From: Parus major
Lineage: Eukaryota; Chordata; Aves; Passeriformes; Paridae
Reading direction: 5' to 3'
NCBI RefSeq assembly: GCF_001522545.3
Contig: NC_031776.1
Coordinates: 27,539,634 to 27,603,633 of the forward strand
Length of the DNA stretch: 64,000 bases
Shown piece after piece: positions 1 to 13,934 of this stretch. Made by a program: the position numbers and the translations under genes. The number at the start of each line of letters is the position of its first letter. Position 1 is the stretch's first letter. The notes beneath the pieces are model-generated. The model saw only the letters and a program-made list of their open reading frames with translations. It had not been told where the DNA came from and did not search any database.

Positions 1-2630
1 CACTGGATTTAAGTTGCAAGTGGGAATGTGAAAAATCTGATTTTTCATACCAAAGCTTTCAAGATCTTAAGAAATATCTGGATATCTCCCTGCAAAGTAC
101 TGCTGGTACAGAACAAATGCTTTTGCAGAAATTCAAAGTCTTTTCTTTACTGCAAACCCTTCTTACAGTGCATAGACCAGTAAAATAGCTTGGTAACCAA
201 ATTTCCTAACGCTACAAGTATGGCATTTTAGAGAACTAGTTATGGTTATCTGCTTCAGAAGGAATTCTTCTGCTGAACAGTTCATTTCCCAAGAAAAAGC
301 AAAAATTATTGTATTTTTTAAAAGTAAAATTACATGGTTTTCAGGAAAAAAGTAGTAGCTGACCCTAATTCCTTGAATTGTCTATATAAATTAGAAGCCC
401 ACTGTAAAATGCCTGTTTAGTAGACAAGTTCAGTAAAGACAAAACCCGAGAAATGGCTTAACCCACTAGTAAGTCACGTGAAACCATGAAAAATACTGGA
501 CTTCCAGTCTTAATCCTCTGTCATACACACCTGTGATAGACTATGTATTTATCCGTCTGATTCTGATAAAAGTTGCAATTAACAATACTTGACTAAAAAG
601 TGAAACTTCAGTTTGAATAAGAGAAAAATCAATTAAACTAAGGCCACATTACTCTTGACTGTATGAAGGGTTTTTCTAGAACAGGCTGCAGCTATCTGCA
701 GAGCAGGGGAACAGAAAACTCATTCATTTCCAAACAGGACTTACACTCCAATGTCACATGTATGCACCTGGAAACCCTGTCTGAAACTCAGTTTTCCACA
801 GAACATACGTGACACGCTCCATGAACAAACAGAAACACCTTCTCTGTGTTTATCCAAAACAGTTAAAGAGGGCAGCTCCTCTCACAGAAGATATTAGTCT
901 AAAAGTTGCATATTTCATCTGAGATTTTTCTCCTTGACAACCAACAGAGAGAAAGAGGAACCTCCAGAGGGTGTTTTGGTTCTAAGGTGTGGGAGCCACA
1001 GAGCTTTGTGCTTCACAGTATGCACTTGTCAGGAACTAGTTTAGAAGGAAAATCCTTCCAAGATATCAGATAAATGATGCACAAGGATTTTCAAATAATG
1101 CTTGGAATATCTTTCCTCATTTATAGGAAAGCAGATGATGTGGACTTCAGAGTTCTTCTGGCATAGTGTTCTGTTAGCATTTCTGTATATTGACATCAAA
1201 ACCCCCAGAAAATACTCTAGTGTTTCTAGAACATTCTAATTAATTTGAATTACTGAGGTCAACACAGAAATAGGATAAAAATTATTTCCTTAACCATGAT
1301 GTATAGCTTCAAACTGAGAAATTCTGCCTTCATTTCCACAAGTTAAATTTGCAGTGAACGTCTGTACTGACACCCAGTCACTTGAGAGCACAGCATAAGT
1401 CTTCCTTTCCAGTATAAGCACCTCTTTAAAACCTACACAAGAAAAAAAAAATTCTTTGTACTGTAAAGAATGATATGAAATCACAATATCATTTAAATAA
1501 GAAAGAAACTGACTGCATTTCCAAAGACACAAGATGAAATCAAAGCCTTTCTTCTCTTCTAACAAATGTACTTAGTACCTGAGGGGACAAACACTTAAAG
1601 TCTCTCACAGCTATAGCTACCACAATAAACAACAATTTCCCTGAAAAACAGGAAGAATGATTTGTTCAACTAATTGTTCTTTCATTAAGGACAAGACTCC
1701 AAATTCAATTCTCTACTCAGCTAAAACCACAATTTACCCCAGTGGACTTTCATTCAACTACACAGCTGTAAACTGCTGCATACTGAGTTCCTATCTGCCA
1801 GCACATTTCTAAAATTTATTTTTCAAAGACCAAACTTTTCAAATTAATCAATCTTCAGTACTTCTTCCCACGTGTCCTTCTCCCCTGCTAAGATACACCT
1901 TTCCACAGTCTATAAATGTTTCATATTTGCAATGTCTCCCTAGCTTTGAACTCTTAATCAGTCCACTATTAAAAACCTGCAATAAAATTTTCAGATCACC
2001 AGTAGTGACAATAATGTGCCAGGTATAATGCAGATGGTATGAAAGTCTTTTCTTGTCAGGAGGCACTATAATGCAACACAATCTAAATTGCAGTGAAGCT
2101 GCAATACAAACCATAAGAGGCCAGTAACAAAACTTTTCCTTCCCCACACATCTGTGTCGACTTTGCAGAGTGTTTACGAGACCAAAACAACATCACAGAA
2201 AGCACATGCCACCTAAATGTTGTTTTAAAAATAATGTTGTAAGGGTAGTAAAATTGAAAACAAAGCTAAACCCAACAGCCAGCATCCAGAATCCAATTCA
2301 AACGATGTTCACCCATGCAAAGAGCATGGTGAACACTCCACTTTGGCCATTGTCATTGAAAAGAGCAGGCTGAAAAGAGCAAGAGGGAAAATTATAGGTA
2401 CTCCAGATGCTCACAGGACTTCTACAGGGACAAAATGCTCAAGTATCTGTACATAGGTGTGATGCACAGAAACCTGGATATGGTACTAAGTACCTGAAAC
2501 AGACACTGGCACATTGCTGGAAAATACACAACATTCAACATCCACTCATCCTCCAAACATCACTGGGCCCAGGAATGCATTGGACAAACTGTCCTGTGGT
2601 TAAAGTCCAACTCCAAGCTCTACACAAATG
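1..2630. other. Non-coding A+T-rich stretch, no gene seen
   Basis: I see no recognisable gene, RNA or repeat family here. The open frames are under 100 codons, occur on both strands and have no domain-like composition. The base composition is typical of avian intergenic or intronic DNA, with very few CpGs. Confidence 0.6.
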
Positions 2631-2631
2631 A

Positions 2632-2697
2632 AATTAAAGAAAAAAAGAAGAAGAAAAAAGAAAGAGTGTAGGAGGAAGTAGAAAGAAAGAAAAAAAT
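2632..2697. repeat. Purine-rich (GA/AAG) low-complexity tract
   Basis: The plus strand is almost entirely A and G for about 60 bases, with AAG and GAAA units interrupted by one short GTGT-type break. This is ordinary low-complexity sequence. It could form a polypurine triplex-type tract, but nothing nearby suggests a function. Confidence 0.7.
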
Positions 2698-2699
2698 CC

Positions 2700-4070
2700 A
2701 GAAATCCTGAACAATTAAGCCACTGTTACTGATCAGGTTACACTTCTATTGCATGTTGGTAAATACCAAAAGCTATGGACAAATTGATGTGTAATATGGT
2801 GAGATTGTAAAGCATAAAGACATAGCTAGTTTTTTTCATAAGAACATCTTCCAAAGATTTAAGGTTTTCCTAAATAAAGTGTCTAAAAAGGATTGAATTT
2901 ACAAATTAAATACTAGCTCAAATCAGCACAAGCAGTTTTCTAGCAACATAAGCCTCTAATCATCCACATTTAGCAGTCTGACTTTAATTAACTATGGATG
3001 CTTCTAGTAAATAATTAGGAAGTATCCTTTTACAGCTTAGAGGATGTTTAACAATTTTGTTCCTAAACAAATAACTAATTCCATGTTGTGCAGTCTGGTG
3101 TTACTAGGGAACTACCATGTCCAAATATTTTAAAGAAATAATGTTCCAGAGAACAAATCTTGTCCAAGCTTACAATTTGATAGAACGGAAGAAAGCACAC
3201 ACCTAAAAGCTATGAAATGTGCCTGATTTTTTTTTTCTTTTATTTAAGCAACGCTATAATATAAGAATATCCCTAAAATATTTTTCTTAGATATTTCAAG
3301 CTTGCTTCTGAATAAGAATTCAAGGATGCTACATGAAATCCTAACATTTCATACCATATGAACACCTAGATTGTGGTCTTTAAACAAAACCAACTGTAAC
3401 TAAAGTTGCAATGCAAACATTGTGGTATTAAACATAAAAGAAAACCACCATGCAAATGTTGGCCTGTAGAGTACTGATGTGGTTAGACAGCATTTCTAAT
3501 CTGGATTTCTTTTTTTTTTTTTTTTATTCTTAATCCTCTCTAAAAAGCACATAAATCCTTACAAATTCTCACAATGTGCCCTCTAATCTTTCTAATACCA
3601 AAGCAGACTAGTGTGTTTCAAGCATTTTCTACTGGGAACAAATCTCTGTCACTCAATACTCTGCTCCCAAAAATAAACCCAGGAAAGCAAACACTAAGAA
3701 ATCCACCTCTAGGTTTTTTCTCCTCCACTTATTTTATAAAAGTAAATACTTACCATCAGCTTCCTACATAACCATTTAATTATACCAATTTCCTTTCACC
3801 AAGTCCTTCCTCCGAGGCAGGAGAGAAATGAGCTGCAGAGAGTGCCTGTGTGTGTGTGTACGAGACAGCAAGCTCAGGCAAGTGAGAGGAAACCAGAGCT
3901 GCCAGCGGAAAAACCTTTATTTGACTTACTGATATTGCAACTCTACACTAAGCAGCACATTTTCACTTGGTCCAGCTATTCTGTTATTTTAGTCAGACTG
4001 GATTCAATAACCCCTGAACCATCTCTGAAATCTGGATACAACCTTTTGAGTGCTTTAAAAATATGAGCTA
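2700..4070. other. Non-coding stretch with a poly-T tract near 3510-3525
   Basis: No gene is recognised. A run of about 15-16 T lies near 3510-3525, and a short (TG)n run lies near 3850-3860. Neither is attached to a clear retroposon body. Confidence 0.55.
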
Positions 4071-4074
4071 AAGG

Positions 4075-4310
4075 ACAGACAGCCCTGGGCTTGGAGCATT
4101 TGTCTGCTGTTTGGGAGTCCTGGTTGAATTCCCTGCTCCATAATGGGCTGCCTGCATGACCTCAGGCGAGTCACTAAGCCTCTCTTTTGCCATGGCTCCC
4201 CATTTGTAAAGTGGGGATTATTGTACTTCCTTACCACAAAGAAGTGCTGTGAGGATAACTATATTAAAGGGTGGGAGCCAGGCTACAGTAAAGGACCACA
4301 TAAATAGAAC
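4075..4310 (+). repeat. MIR-like (CORE-SINE) fragment, sense orientation
   Basis: The segment follows the MIR layout in order. A decayed tRNA-like B-box region (GTTGAATTCCCTGCTCC) comes first, then a core resembling TGACCTCAGGCGAGTCAC and AAGCCTCTC. The next part resembles TTTGTAAAGTGGGGATTAT, and a tail contains GCTGTGAGGATAACTATATTAAA. These match the family's usual 'TGACCTTGGGCAAGTCACTTAA ... AAATGGGGATAATA ... GTGAGGATTAAAT' signature with many substitutions, so this is an ancient, inactive copy. The orientation is plus. The call rests on remembered consensus and has not been aligned by program. Confidence 0.8.
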
Positions 4311-4319
4311 AGCTAGCAA

Positions 4320-7300
4320 AAGGCACAAAATTACCATAAACTTACAGGAAGCTGGATCTCATCATACCTTCCTTTTTTTTATAAATCAGTTGGGGGGTGT
4401 TTTTTTTTAAAGCACGTATTTTAAAACACTGGGTACACTTTATTCCCTTACACAGATCACTGAACTCAGACTTTTGCCAGGGACTAAATGCTATCCATTA
4501 TGCTTCAAAATCTTCAGTATTTAAATTAAGTTCTTTTTTTTCTATTCTAAACCTGCTTGAGTTTCCCCTTCTCACACAGTTTATTTCCTTTCCTACAGCT
4601 TCTTTTTTTTACCACAGGGCTAATGTGCACAAGGACTAACATGTGGTTACCATACTTCTGCACAAATCTATAGCTTAACACGTTCTCTGAACTGCAGACA
4701 TGAATTTTTGCAGCCATATGACTTGTGCCTATCTTTTCAGTCTTGCCCTACAAGACCACACAAGGAACTGTCCTGCCTTCTGTCAGCTACTGGTACTCAA
4801 GAACCAGCATGTAGAAAGAACAATAAACCATAAAGGATCAGCAAATGTTATAAATTTGTGTGTCTTTTTAGCAGAGAGAGAGAGACTGGAAGCTGGAACA
4901 AGAAGCAGGGGACTTGGAATGACACCAATCATGGCCATGCTGCTCTGGGCAGCTTCTCCTTCAGACAAAGGAACTGTAACAGGTATTGGGCTCTATACCA
5001 ACAAGATTATGATGCTAGGACTAATTTGAACTGGCAACAAGATTAATATGAGTGAAATAAGTATTTTTCTTTCTTGAGGGGATAAAAAGATACTGCCCAC
5101 AAATCATGCTTTTTGTGATGTTCAGATCTCCTGCCTGTACTCTGCTATTTGTAGGTCTTTCTAAGTGCTGTGGTCAAACAGAACCTCAATGTGTCTTGAC
5201 ACTATAGGAGTAAAAGAGATTTCCTATCAGTACTGACTTGACTAAGGTTTCTTCCTCTGTTACCTCATCAATATGTTTCTTGTTCTCTACAAACCTGGTT
5301 TCTAGAAAAGTCAGTTTTTCTTTTAAAAAAAATAAATTTTAGGAATTTTCACCCCAGACTCCTAAACGTCCTGACCTTTTCCCAGTAAAATTTGATAGCT
5401 ACTACTAGATATTGCAGTAGGAACAGGATCAGATGCCAAATCTTCATGCACAACTCCATGATCCAAAAGTTTTGCAAGCTAAAGTTTTGGCAAATGTGTG
5501 TAAAATCCTTGAGCATGTTCCCACAATATGCTATTGCATAACTGACCCACAGAAAATGGGAATTACAGATCAACTGGCAACTTGTGCTAAAGTTTAGACT
5601 CAGTAAAGTGACAGAAAAAAAAATCCAAACTAAGTCACAATCTGATTTGTGACAATCACTTCCCAGATTTTCCCAGAAGCAAGTAAGTTCTTCAAATCCC
5701 ATAATTTCAATGCCTTGAATTTCACATTCAGCACCTCAGCCATGAGGCTTTGCAGTAGCATAAATCTTGCCCATCCACAGATAAAGGAAAGAACAGGTTC
5801 AAGCTGTTCCAGGTCTCATTTTAACAAAATACTATTGCAGCCCTATGTCCATTCTGAAACAGTAAGGTTTTCCAGGATGCTTCAAATACTGAAATACTGA
5901 CAAGCTCTCATGTAGCTGCATGTGAGATTCTGACAGGGTTTGAGCTATGAAATATAGAAGGAACTTTCCAAAATGTAGCAAGGCCATTTTTTAATGTCTC
6001 TTCTAGGAGTTTGGCCTACGTTGTTAAGAGATAAGAGGTGTTCTGTGGCAGATTTCCTTTATTGTATATCTTGTGTATCCTTCCAAGAAGTACAACTATT
6101 TCTATATACTTTTCCAAGTGATATTCAATTGATTAGCTTTGGCTGAATATGCAAATCACAACAGTGGCTACTGTAGAAGAATCTGGAGGTAGAACTGGCT
6201 AATCTGGTGTGACTCAGAAAAAACTTCCTAATTTTCCGATGGTAAGTCTCCAAAAGAGACTAAAATATATTATACAGCTTGAATGAAACAGAACATAATT
6301 ATTTTTAGTGTAGAGAGATGTAAGAAATGAATCTGTCTAATCAATAAACTTTTTTCTTTTATAATATTTGCATAACTAATACAGCACGGACTTTAAACTG
6401 AAATGGTTTCCATGGTACAATGCCATAGATGGGTGAGAATTTTATCCTGATCTTATGTGAAAGAATATCTCAAGATGATGCTAAGTGACCTACATTTACT
6501 TAAAGCCACGTTTTTTAAAGGACAAGGATGGAAGTAAAAACCTTTATTTATATAAAACCTATAAGAAAACAAATGAAAAATCATCCATGTTATTTTAAAT
6601 GAAAATCACGTCATTCATACTAGTCTGTGCTGTCTAGGAAATATCCATTAGCAATGATGACCTTCTTCCAGTTACAAACAGTTGTAAATGTCCTTTAATT
6701 TGCCTCAATTTATCAGTGCTGTTCAGGGTACTAAATAAAGATACAAGGCCCATTGGATCTGTAAAAATATGTAATGTCACTTACTCTCAGTAGTTCATGT
6801 GGCTGCAATGGAATGTCTAACATGAGCCCTGATGTTTGCCCTTGAACAATTACACCTTAAAGATTTATTGATAAATTAAAGCAGCTGTAAAAGTTATTTC
6901 AGGTACAAGGAAGGGTTAATAAATATATAGAAAAGTGAGAAATAAATGTGTACCTTTGATAACATAGTTTCCTCTTGATTATAAACAGACATGCTACATT
7001 ATTCAATTATTCCATTACCACTGAGCATTAAACTGTAGGAAAGAACACACCCATTACAAAGCAGCTGAACATGTCTTAAAAGAATGCAATGACATTTGAA
7101 GACTCAGGTTTAATTTGAAACATCAGATTAAGAAGCAGTAAATCAAGAGAGACCACAAGAAACAGCTTCTTTGCAATTGTTATCTTGGAAGAAATATGAG
7201 TAACTAAATGTGACATGCATTGGGCAGGTTCAGTACAGCATCCATACCTAAGAACTGTTTTACAGCAGCAAATTGAAGCCAGAGGGAAGCCCAGATGGCA

Positions 7301-8240
7301 AACGGGATGCAAGTTGGGCTTGTTCTTGCTGATTCCAAAGGGGCTGCCTATAGAAGCACACTGGGAGAAGTAATTTGATCTGACTTCAAAACCTCCTACA
7401 ATTCTAGTTTATAAGCAACATTTTGAAAGAAGGGAAAAAAAAAAAAGGCAAGATCTACAAAAATGTTTTCAGTACACTAAGCAGCAGGTCACTGCCAATA
7501 AAATTCTACTGAGTTTTCCTTTAAAGGATCATTTCTTGTAATCAATCTATACCAAAATCCAAACACTTTGTCTAGAGAAAGTTTGGACTAAAAATCTCAA
7601 TATGAATTTCATCATTGACAGCTGGTCTCATAAAGGATCAAACTTCTAGTAACATCTTTCGCAGTCCTAAAAGAAGGATTTTCAGTATATGCAGAGCATG
7701 CACTCAGAGTATCTGAAGAGAGATTGCACCAGGCTTCATCTTAACAACAAACCTTTGTGTTTAACTTGTGTTGTGTATCTTGTGCTTGACAAGTACAGAA
7801 TAACTGGTACAAGTTGGTGTGTATGATAGAAACATGCATGTGACAAAGACCATCCAAAATTCAGGGACACCTCAAGGTGTGGTTATGACCCTGATCATTG
7901 AACAACAGGATCTAGACTAGTAACTTGTTTTTGCAGGAAGGAAAACAATTTTCCCAGTACTGTGCTGCCTTTCAGGATATACAGTGAGGCAAGCAGCAGG
8001 GAAATCACCAGGAAGATATTTGCTTCAGGTCATCTCCTCACAGCAGGTGGAATCTGCACTGCTCCTCCACAACCTCTATGTGTCACCAGTGGTCACAGAC
8101 AGTTCACAGCCACCAGTGAAGTGGCTGACCACCACAGAACACCTGAGCATCATCTGGGAAATCCAGATGAGAAGGTATCTAGGAGGACTTGCACAAAACA
8201 ATTGGGAGAGAGGCTCTAGAAACCATCTTGAAATGCAACT
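4320..8240. other. Non-coding stretch, no gene seen
   Basis: Only A+T-rich unique-looking sequence is visible, with short poly-T runs near 4370-4410 and 5320 and an A-run near 7436-7446. The longest open frame here (117 codons, minus strand, 5349-5702) is a cysteine- and phenylalanine-rich reading of A+T-rich DNA with no known domain, and I do not consider it real. Confidence 0.55.
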
Positions 8241-8241
8241 T

Positions 8242-8267
8242 GCATTTATAGAATGCATTTATAGAAT
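8242..8267 (+). repeat. Perfect 13-bp direct tandem duplication
   Basis: The unit GCATTTATAGAAT occurs twice back to back with no mismatch. It is a small, recent replication-slippage duplication with no associated gene. Confidence 0.85.
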
Positions 8268-8269
8268 GA

Positions 8270-10100
8270 TTTTCAGTGCCAGTATAAGCTGATAGTAGCA
8301 TGACATTTCAAGATAAATTTGCAACTACAGCTCTGGTTTCAGACCTTAATTCTTAATATACATAAGTCCAACAATACTTCTTTGCTAGCAGTTAAACAAC
8401 ACCTTACATTCAAGCCCCTTAGAAGTAATTTATTTATATTGACTCTCTCATAACCAAGGGCTGAATAAAAAGCACTTGACTTCTAAAAAGAAAAAAAAGT
8501 GCTATTTCCTGTTTATTTGGTACAGTACTTCCTTCTAGCTGAGTGCAGGTTTCAGCAAGGCTTCTAGCAGAGCTAACAAGTTTTATTGTGGTGCACATTA
8601 GCATGGGACGAGTTTTGAGAGGTTTGCCTTTGATTTAAATAAAAAGTTTTTCTGTGAAAGTCCTATTGTCACGATGTCTTAGCAGTGGTGGAAGGTTATG
8701 CTAAATCAGCATATTACAGTAAAATTTCTGTTGGTTTGAGGTTTTTTTCAGGTTCCACATTTCAAAGAGTTACCACATTAACTTTCCTTGATGCTGATGC
8801 TGCAGGTGGTCAACTGCTGTTGCCTATTTCCAAGCCAGTAGGGCCATAAAACTGCATGAAAGGTGAGTCATGGAAGATTAGTGGTTCATAAACCACAGGA
8901 TTTTTTAGCCTCTAAATTTTGCTTCATGCTTTAGTTTCAAATATGTCCAGAACTCAAAAAAAACAAAGACAGACCCAAGTCTGCCAAGTTCTAAATCATC
9001 TGGGAGAATGAACACATGCACTCTACTGGCAGAGGTGTGTGAACCCTGGGGTAACATTGGAAAGAAACCTTTTCACTTCAGCCAGAGATCGACAGGGCCA
9101 TGGATAAACACCACTCAGTTTCAAATTATATTGCAAATACTTAATACTGAAGGAATTAAATCTTCATTTGAAAGAGCCACTGGTCCTCTATGCTGAGATA
9201 CACTGCACAAGGCCAAATTCTGAGCTGCCTTCTATTCTGTGAATTCCCATTAACTGTCAGCAGAAAACCCAGAGCCTAAGTTCTCCTGTGAGTTTATTTT
9301 TTCTGGAAAGAGAAGTTTTTTCATGCATGCAAACCAGCATACTCCAAAAATCACTGGGTATACATCAATCCTTAACAATGTATTTGGCACTGTAAAACAA
9401 AGAGAAACACCACCTTGCACAAAAAGTTATAACCCTGGTGTGAGATGGGGCTATACAATGATAGTTCCTAATTTTTCTACAGGGAAAACTTCAGGATAAT
9501 GCAGTGTCTATCAGAGTGAATGGCTGGTCCACAACACCCACATTTCCCATCTGACATCTTCCTGTGACCTTCTTCCCACTCATATTCATAGATGAAAGTG
9601 AAACCTTTAAGGGTGTTGTTCCAAAAGAGCTGTAACAGACATGAAGAAGATTAAGCACTCTTCTGATGATGAAATGTGGACTTCTACATGCATCCTTCAA
9701 GCTGGAGATTTTTCTTCTACCTTACCTCTAATGTCCAGATTTTAGCAATGATGTAACCAAACAACACCAGCTCCTAACACTGAAGCCATCTGTCTGATCC
9801 TCTCACAGGTAGTCAGGTTTCACATACAGTGGTACCTGCTGCATTTCAAGCCTAAACCGCCTCAGACTTCAGAAAAAATTAAACAAAAATGGTAGCATTT
9901 TTACAAATTCTTAAACTGAATAATTCCCCCCATAAGGGCCCTACTAGGTGAACTTATGGTGGTAATTATTTTCAAAAAATTAAAAGCTTGCTGCAAAGAA
10001 AATGAAGACAAATTTATTCTCAATGTACATGGGAAGTAAGATGTGAAGTCATAAGCCTTTAATTGTACCATGGACAATTCAGATATGGGAAAAAGTTTAA
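8270..10100. other. Non-coding stretch, no gene seen
   Basis: I recognise no repeat family, RNA gene or coding exon here. Short frames exist on both strands but show no splice-flanked or domain-like structure. Confidence 0.5.
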
Positions 10101-10270
10101 TTATTAAGAATTGAAGAACCCCTGGAAGAGATTGCTCCAGGAGCCTGTTGAGTCTTCAGTGCTGGAAGTCATACAAATGTCTGTCAGGACTGACACATAC
10201 AGTTGATTAAGCCTTGGATAGGGGAGAAACTGGATGGAGTCCCTTCCAACCCCATGACTCTGTGATTCAT
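10100..10270 (+). repeat. CR1 LINE 3' end, 5'-truncated, sense orientation
   Basis: This reads as the last ~170 bases of a CR1 retrotransposon on the plus strand. It has a decayed segment resembling the end of the reverse-transcriptase ORF and 3' UTR, followed by GGAGTCCCTTCCAACC and the terminal ATGACTCTGTGATTCAT. The latter corresponds to the short TTCTGTGATTC-type tandem terminus typical of avian CR1. CR1 copies are usually severely 5'-truncated, as here. It cannot encode a protein and is a fossil. Confidence 0.85.
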
Positions 10271-10279
10271 CTAACAGTT

Positions 10280-13200
10280 GATTTTAAATTTGAACTACAA
10301 TATAGGACTTTCGCATTCTGGATATGGGCCAGCAAGACAACTCTTACTCTGTAGAGAACACTGGAAATCTGAAAAGAAACAACTGCTATAAGGTGAAAAA
10401 AATCAGCCTATGAAAATATCAACAATATGAATATATAAATTATTAATATTGAAGAGCTTAGTGAGAAGCAGTGAGGCAGAAGGGATTTGGTTTAATCTTA
10501 CTTCAGCATCAGTTTTCAAATCTCAATCAAATGTCCATTTCTCATAACAAGAGGATGGAAACAGCTTTCATTTGAGACTGCAGAGAGTGGGACATGCAGG
10601 CAGAGATATTAATTCTTTTAAAGACATTTCCATTTTCAAACATAAACTGCCCTGTTATATTCAAACACCACACTGCATATAAAAGTTCATTTACATACTT
10701 TTTACTGGATTTGTAAAGTAAAGAATTACAGTAAGTTACTTAGGTCACATCACATTTCTTCAGCTATGTTCTACAAAAGCACACAATGGGTGCTCCTGAA
10801 GGTAACAGCTTAAAAGTGTATAATAAAAGAAGATTCAAATGTGAATCAGTGGTTTGGAGCCTCTTCACATTTCTGTGGAGCTTGTATGGACAGAAGAATG
10901 GTTGGACTGTCTGAAATCCAGGTCTGCCCTGACTGCCCTGCTTCCAGCTGGGAGAAAAGGGCCTGTTTTTCTTTTTCTTCTTGGAGCTTCATTAGGGTGT
11001 CTCTTCCCATGAAACTCAGACCCCATCCAGTCCCTAGCCCCTCTTTACACAATATATCCATTCAATGAGCAGATCAACATTTACCCTATCAGCAGAGAAA
11101 AACTGGTAGGAACAATGAAATCTTTCCATCAAGTCCTCCATGTTTTCCTAACCCTTTTTAAAAGGCCCCAATTCAGCCAGATATGTGATGCTTTTGTGAA
11201 GATCTACAGAGACTTGATCCCATAAGTCACAAGTCTAACGAGTAACTGGCCCAGCTCTCCTCACAGGCAGGGAAAGGTAGGAGATGATTACACTGCCAGG
11301 CAGAGATGATCCCTAGAAAGGATGGAACGGAGAAGAAAAAGGAATCATTGAGATTAAAAACAAAGAAAAGAAGAGACTGAGAAGGAAAGAGAAATCAACA
11401 GGAGATGAAAGAGACAGCTGGGAGGACACAAAAAGTTGCCAGAGACGGGGAGGATTATGGTCACATAGGCAGAGAGAAAATAAGAAAGAAAATATAATGA
11501 AGGCTGCACAGACCAACCAATATTCAGATACACTCACATTATGGCTCAGAGTCATGATGGCTCAATTTTTTTAATTCCACAGTTTTAACTAAAGAAACTT
11601 CAGGACATTTTTCCCCCTACTCTCCCCGTATAAGAACAAACAAATGATCCAGGGATGAGTGAAGTTCATACAAACCTCTTTTGACAGAATTTTGTCCACA
11701 AAGATGATTGCTGAAGAATCACTCTCCACAACTCTCTCCTCCCCATTTCTCAAGCTTTGTTGTTTGCAAAGTGTTTTGTATTTCTCCCCACCCAAGTGCC
11801 TCACTCAATCTGTCTACTTGCCAGTTTAGGGCAATACTCCTTTATATGAAATCCCAACAACTGCTCTGCATGCCAACACTGAAAGTGAGCAGGTCAGAAA
11901 GACACCAATTATCCAAGTGTTGACACAGATGTGAATAAAAATGTGCAACGTTGATATTAGAAACAGAGAAGTGCATTCTCTACTTTTTTTTTTTTTTTTT
12001 AGGATAAATAAAGCATTAAAGAAGATTAAAAAAACTACAGAAAAAGCTAGTTTTTCAAACATGTGCTGACACTTCACATCCCATTACCTTTGTGGTATAC
12101 TTCTTGAATACACAAAAACTGACTGTATTTTCTCCATCCTTTTTTTCCAGTTTGTATTGCATGTAGTTCCCGTCAGAGATTTTTTCCTTTAATGACAGAT
12201 TAAGAAAATCATCCCCCTACTCCCCTTAAATTAGGTCCTGCTTCAATACTGAGATAGTTACACTTCTCAGCAGATGAGCATATTAAAGCCTTGAGATTAA
12301 AATTTGACGTCTCTCTGTTAAGTGTATTTTGACAGCAAATTTCAGCCATGAGGACAAAGGGCAGAACCTGGCCAGATTCTGTGTTTTGTTCTTGGCCATA
12401 CATTTCATTCCACGAGCAGCAGAGGTGAGCAACAAGCAGAGTAATGTTGTCTCAGTTCCATTTTCCTCAAGTCACTAGGAAGACTGCCAATGCCTCCAGT
12501 GAGACCTGAAAGGGGAACCAGGTCCAAGGCAAGCTCCTCATTTACCAGCACTTGCCAGGAGACTTCTCTGAACTGCACAGAGAGCTCCACAGGCTCTGAA
12601 AACCAGTCTAGAACTGGGTACACTTTTAAACTCTGCAAAGAATCTCCAAATCATATGTGCCTCAGGGATTCATTCATCAATTTAAAATGTAGCAGTAGGC
12701 CTCAGTTCTAGGTGTCCATGAAGAAGTGGTCCTTAATTAATTTGGAAATAAAGGAAATGGGGAAAATGATCTTTGATTAGTATTGATGAGATCAAAAATA
12801 TCAAATAATTTTATAAATATTGGGGAGGAGGATTGATAAAATATCAATAGAACTGTTATCACTGTATACCAGGAACAACCAGAAGGTTACCCTATGAAAT
12901 CGTCACAGAAAGTGTCAAAATAAAATGAAAGCTCTGAACCCACATAAGATCCTCCCTTAGACAAAAAAATATCTCAATGTACTAAGAAGGTAAGAGAGAA
13001 AGATAAAAAAATACCTTTTCCCAGTGTACCCTTGGATAGAGCATGGACACAATTCTAGCAAAAGGTGGTTTGGCCTGTTAAAGAAGGAAATTTTGGTCTC
13101 TCATGGAGATAATTAAAACAGTGTTTTTCCAATAAAAGACAATTACATAGACAATTTATATCCAGAGCCTGAAAATGGGGAGCAGAAATAATTTCACTGA

Positions 13201-13855
13201 ATACTGCTAAGATACACAAAAGTTCATTGGTCTTGCTGAGGAAATTCCTGGAATATTTGTACCTCGTGATACATATCCAAGTCTGCTGATCACAGAATGT
13301 ATAGGCTTCAGGTTTAAAAGATGCCCCCAAAACTGCATGCAAAATAACTTATTGTTGAAAAACTTCTGAATACAAACACTAATTAAGAGAAATAAAATAC
13401 TTAAACACCCAGTTGTTTCAAAGAAAAAAAGAGGACTAAACTACATTTAAAGGCATCAGAATGAGGTGGGTTTTTTATAAAACATCAGGTACAATTTCTG
13501 AGGAATCTAGCTGTGAAGTCAGAGGAACAAATATAAGATAATTAATAAAAATATGACTGTATGAATATATAGACTAGTTATATGCCTCACTAAACAGCTC
13601 CAAATCACAACAGCACTATTTTGACAAGTATCAGCAAATTCTAAACCCTCAGGAAGGGTAGCACAGGAAGCTAGGGTGGCAGGAAAAGCACAGGGACCTG
13701 TTTGCATAGCAAGTTAGAGGTCTGCAGGGGAATTCCTGCTATGTAACATTACAGTTCACAACACAGGAAGATTTCCCCTATTCTTCAAATACTCTTCCTA
13801 CTTTTCCTGCAAGCACAACCACTTGGCTAGTTTTTCCAATGGCCATGGATCCCTT
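10280..13855. other. Non-coding stretch with a purine-rich segment and a T-tract
   Basis: No gene is recognised. The plus strand is strongly purine-biased around 11320-11450. A run of about 17 T lies at 11984-12000. The minus-strand frame at 12405-12638 (77 codons) reads with an unusually protein-like composition, but it has no recognised domain and its plus complement is also open, so it is left uncalled. Confidence 0.5.
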
Positions 13856-13859
13856 CTCC

Positions 13860-13930
13860 AACACCACAGAATCATTAAGGTTTGAAAAGACCTCCAAGAG
13901 CATGGAGTCCAACCTTTGAGCAAAAATAAT
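13860..13930 (-). repeat. CR1 LINE 3' end fragment, antisense
   Basis: On the plus strand the sequence reads CCACAGAATCATTAAGGTTTG, then AAAAGACCTCCAAGAGCATGG, then AGTCCAACC. This is the reverse complement of the classic avian CR1 tail (GGTTGGACTC ... GGTCTTTTCCAACC ... TGATTCT). Only about 65 bases survive, so this is a severely truncated, inactive copy lying on the minus strand. Confidence 0.8.
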
Positions 13931-13934
13931 GCTT

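Noticed and set aside
4125..4145. tRNA-like B-box sequence (GTTGAATTCCC)
   Set aside because: It belongs to the tRNA-derived head of the MIR-like SINE; no cloverleaf can be completed.
7962..8292. Two overlapping plus-strand frames (85 and 102 codons) in a slightly G+C-richer patch
   Set aside because: Neither frame resembles a known protein and both are open by chance; possible pseudogene origin could not be supported.
12405..12638. 77-codon minus-strand frame with protein-like composition (FSEPVELSVQFREVSW)
   Set aside because: I looked for splice sites and a known family. Only a weak internal CAG acceptor was seen and the complementary plus frame is also open, so I do not call it.
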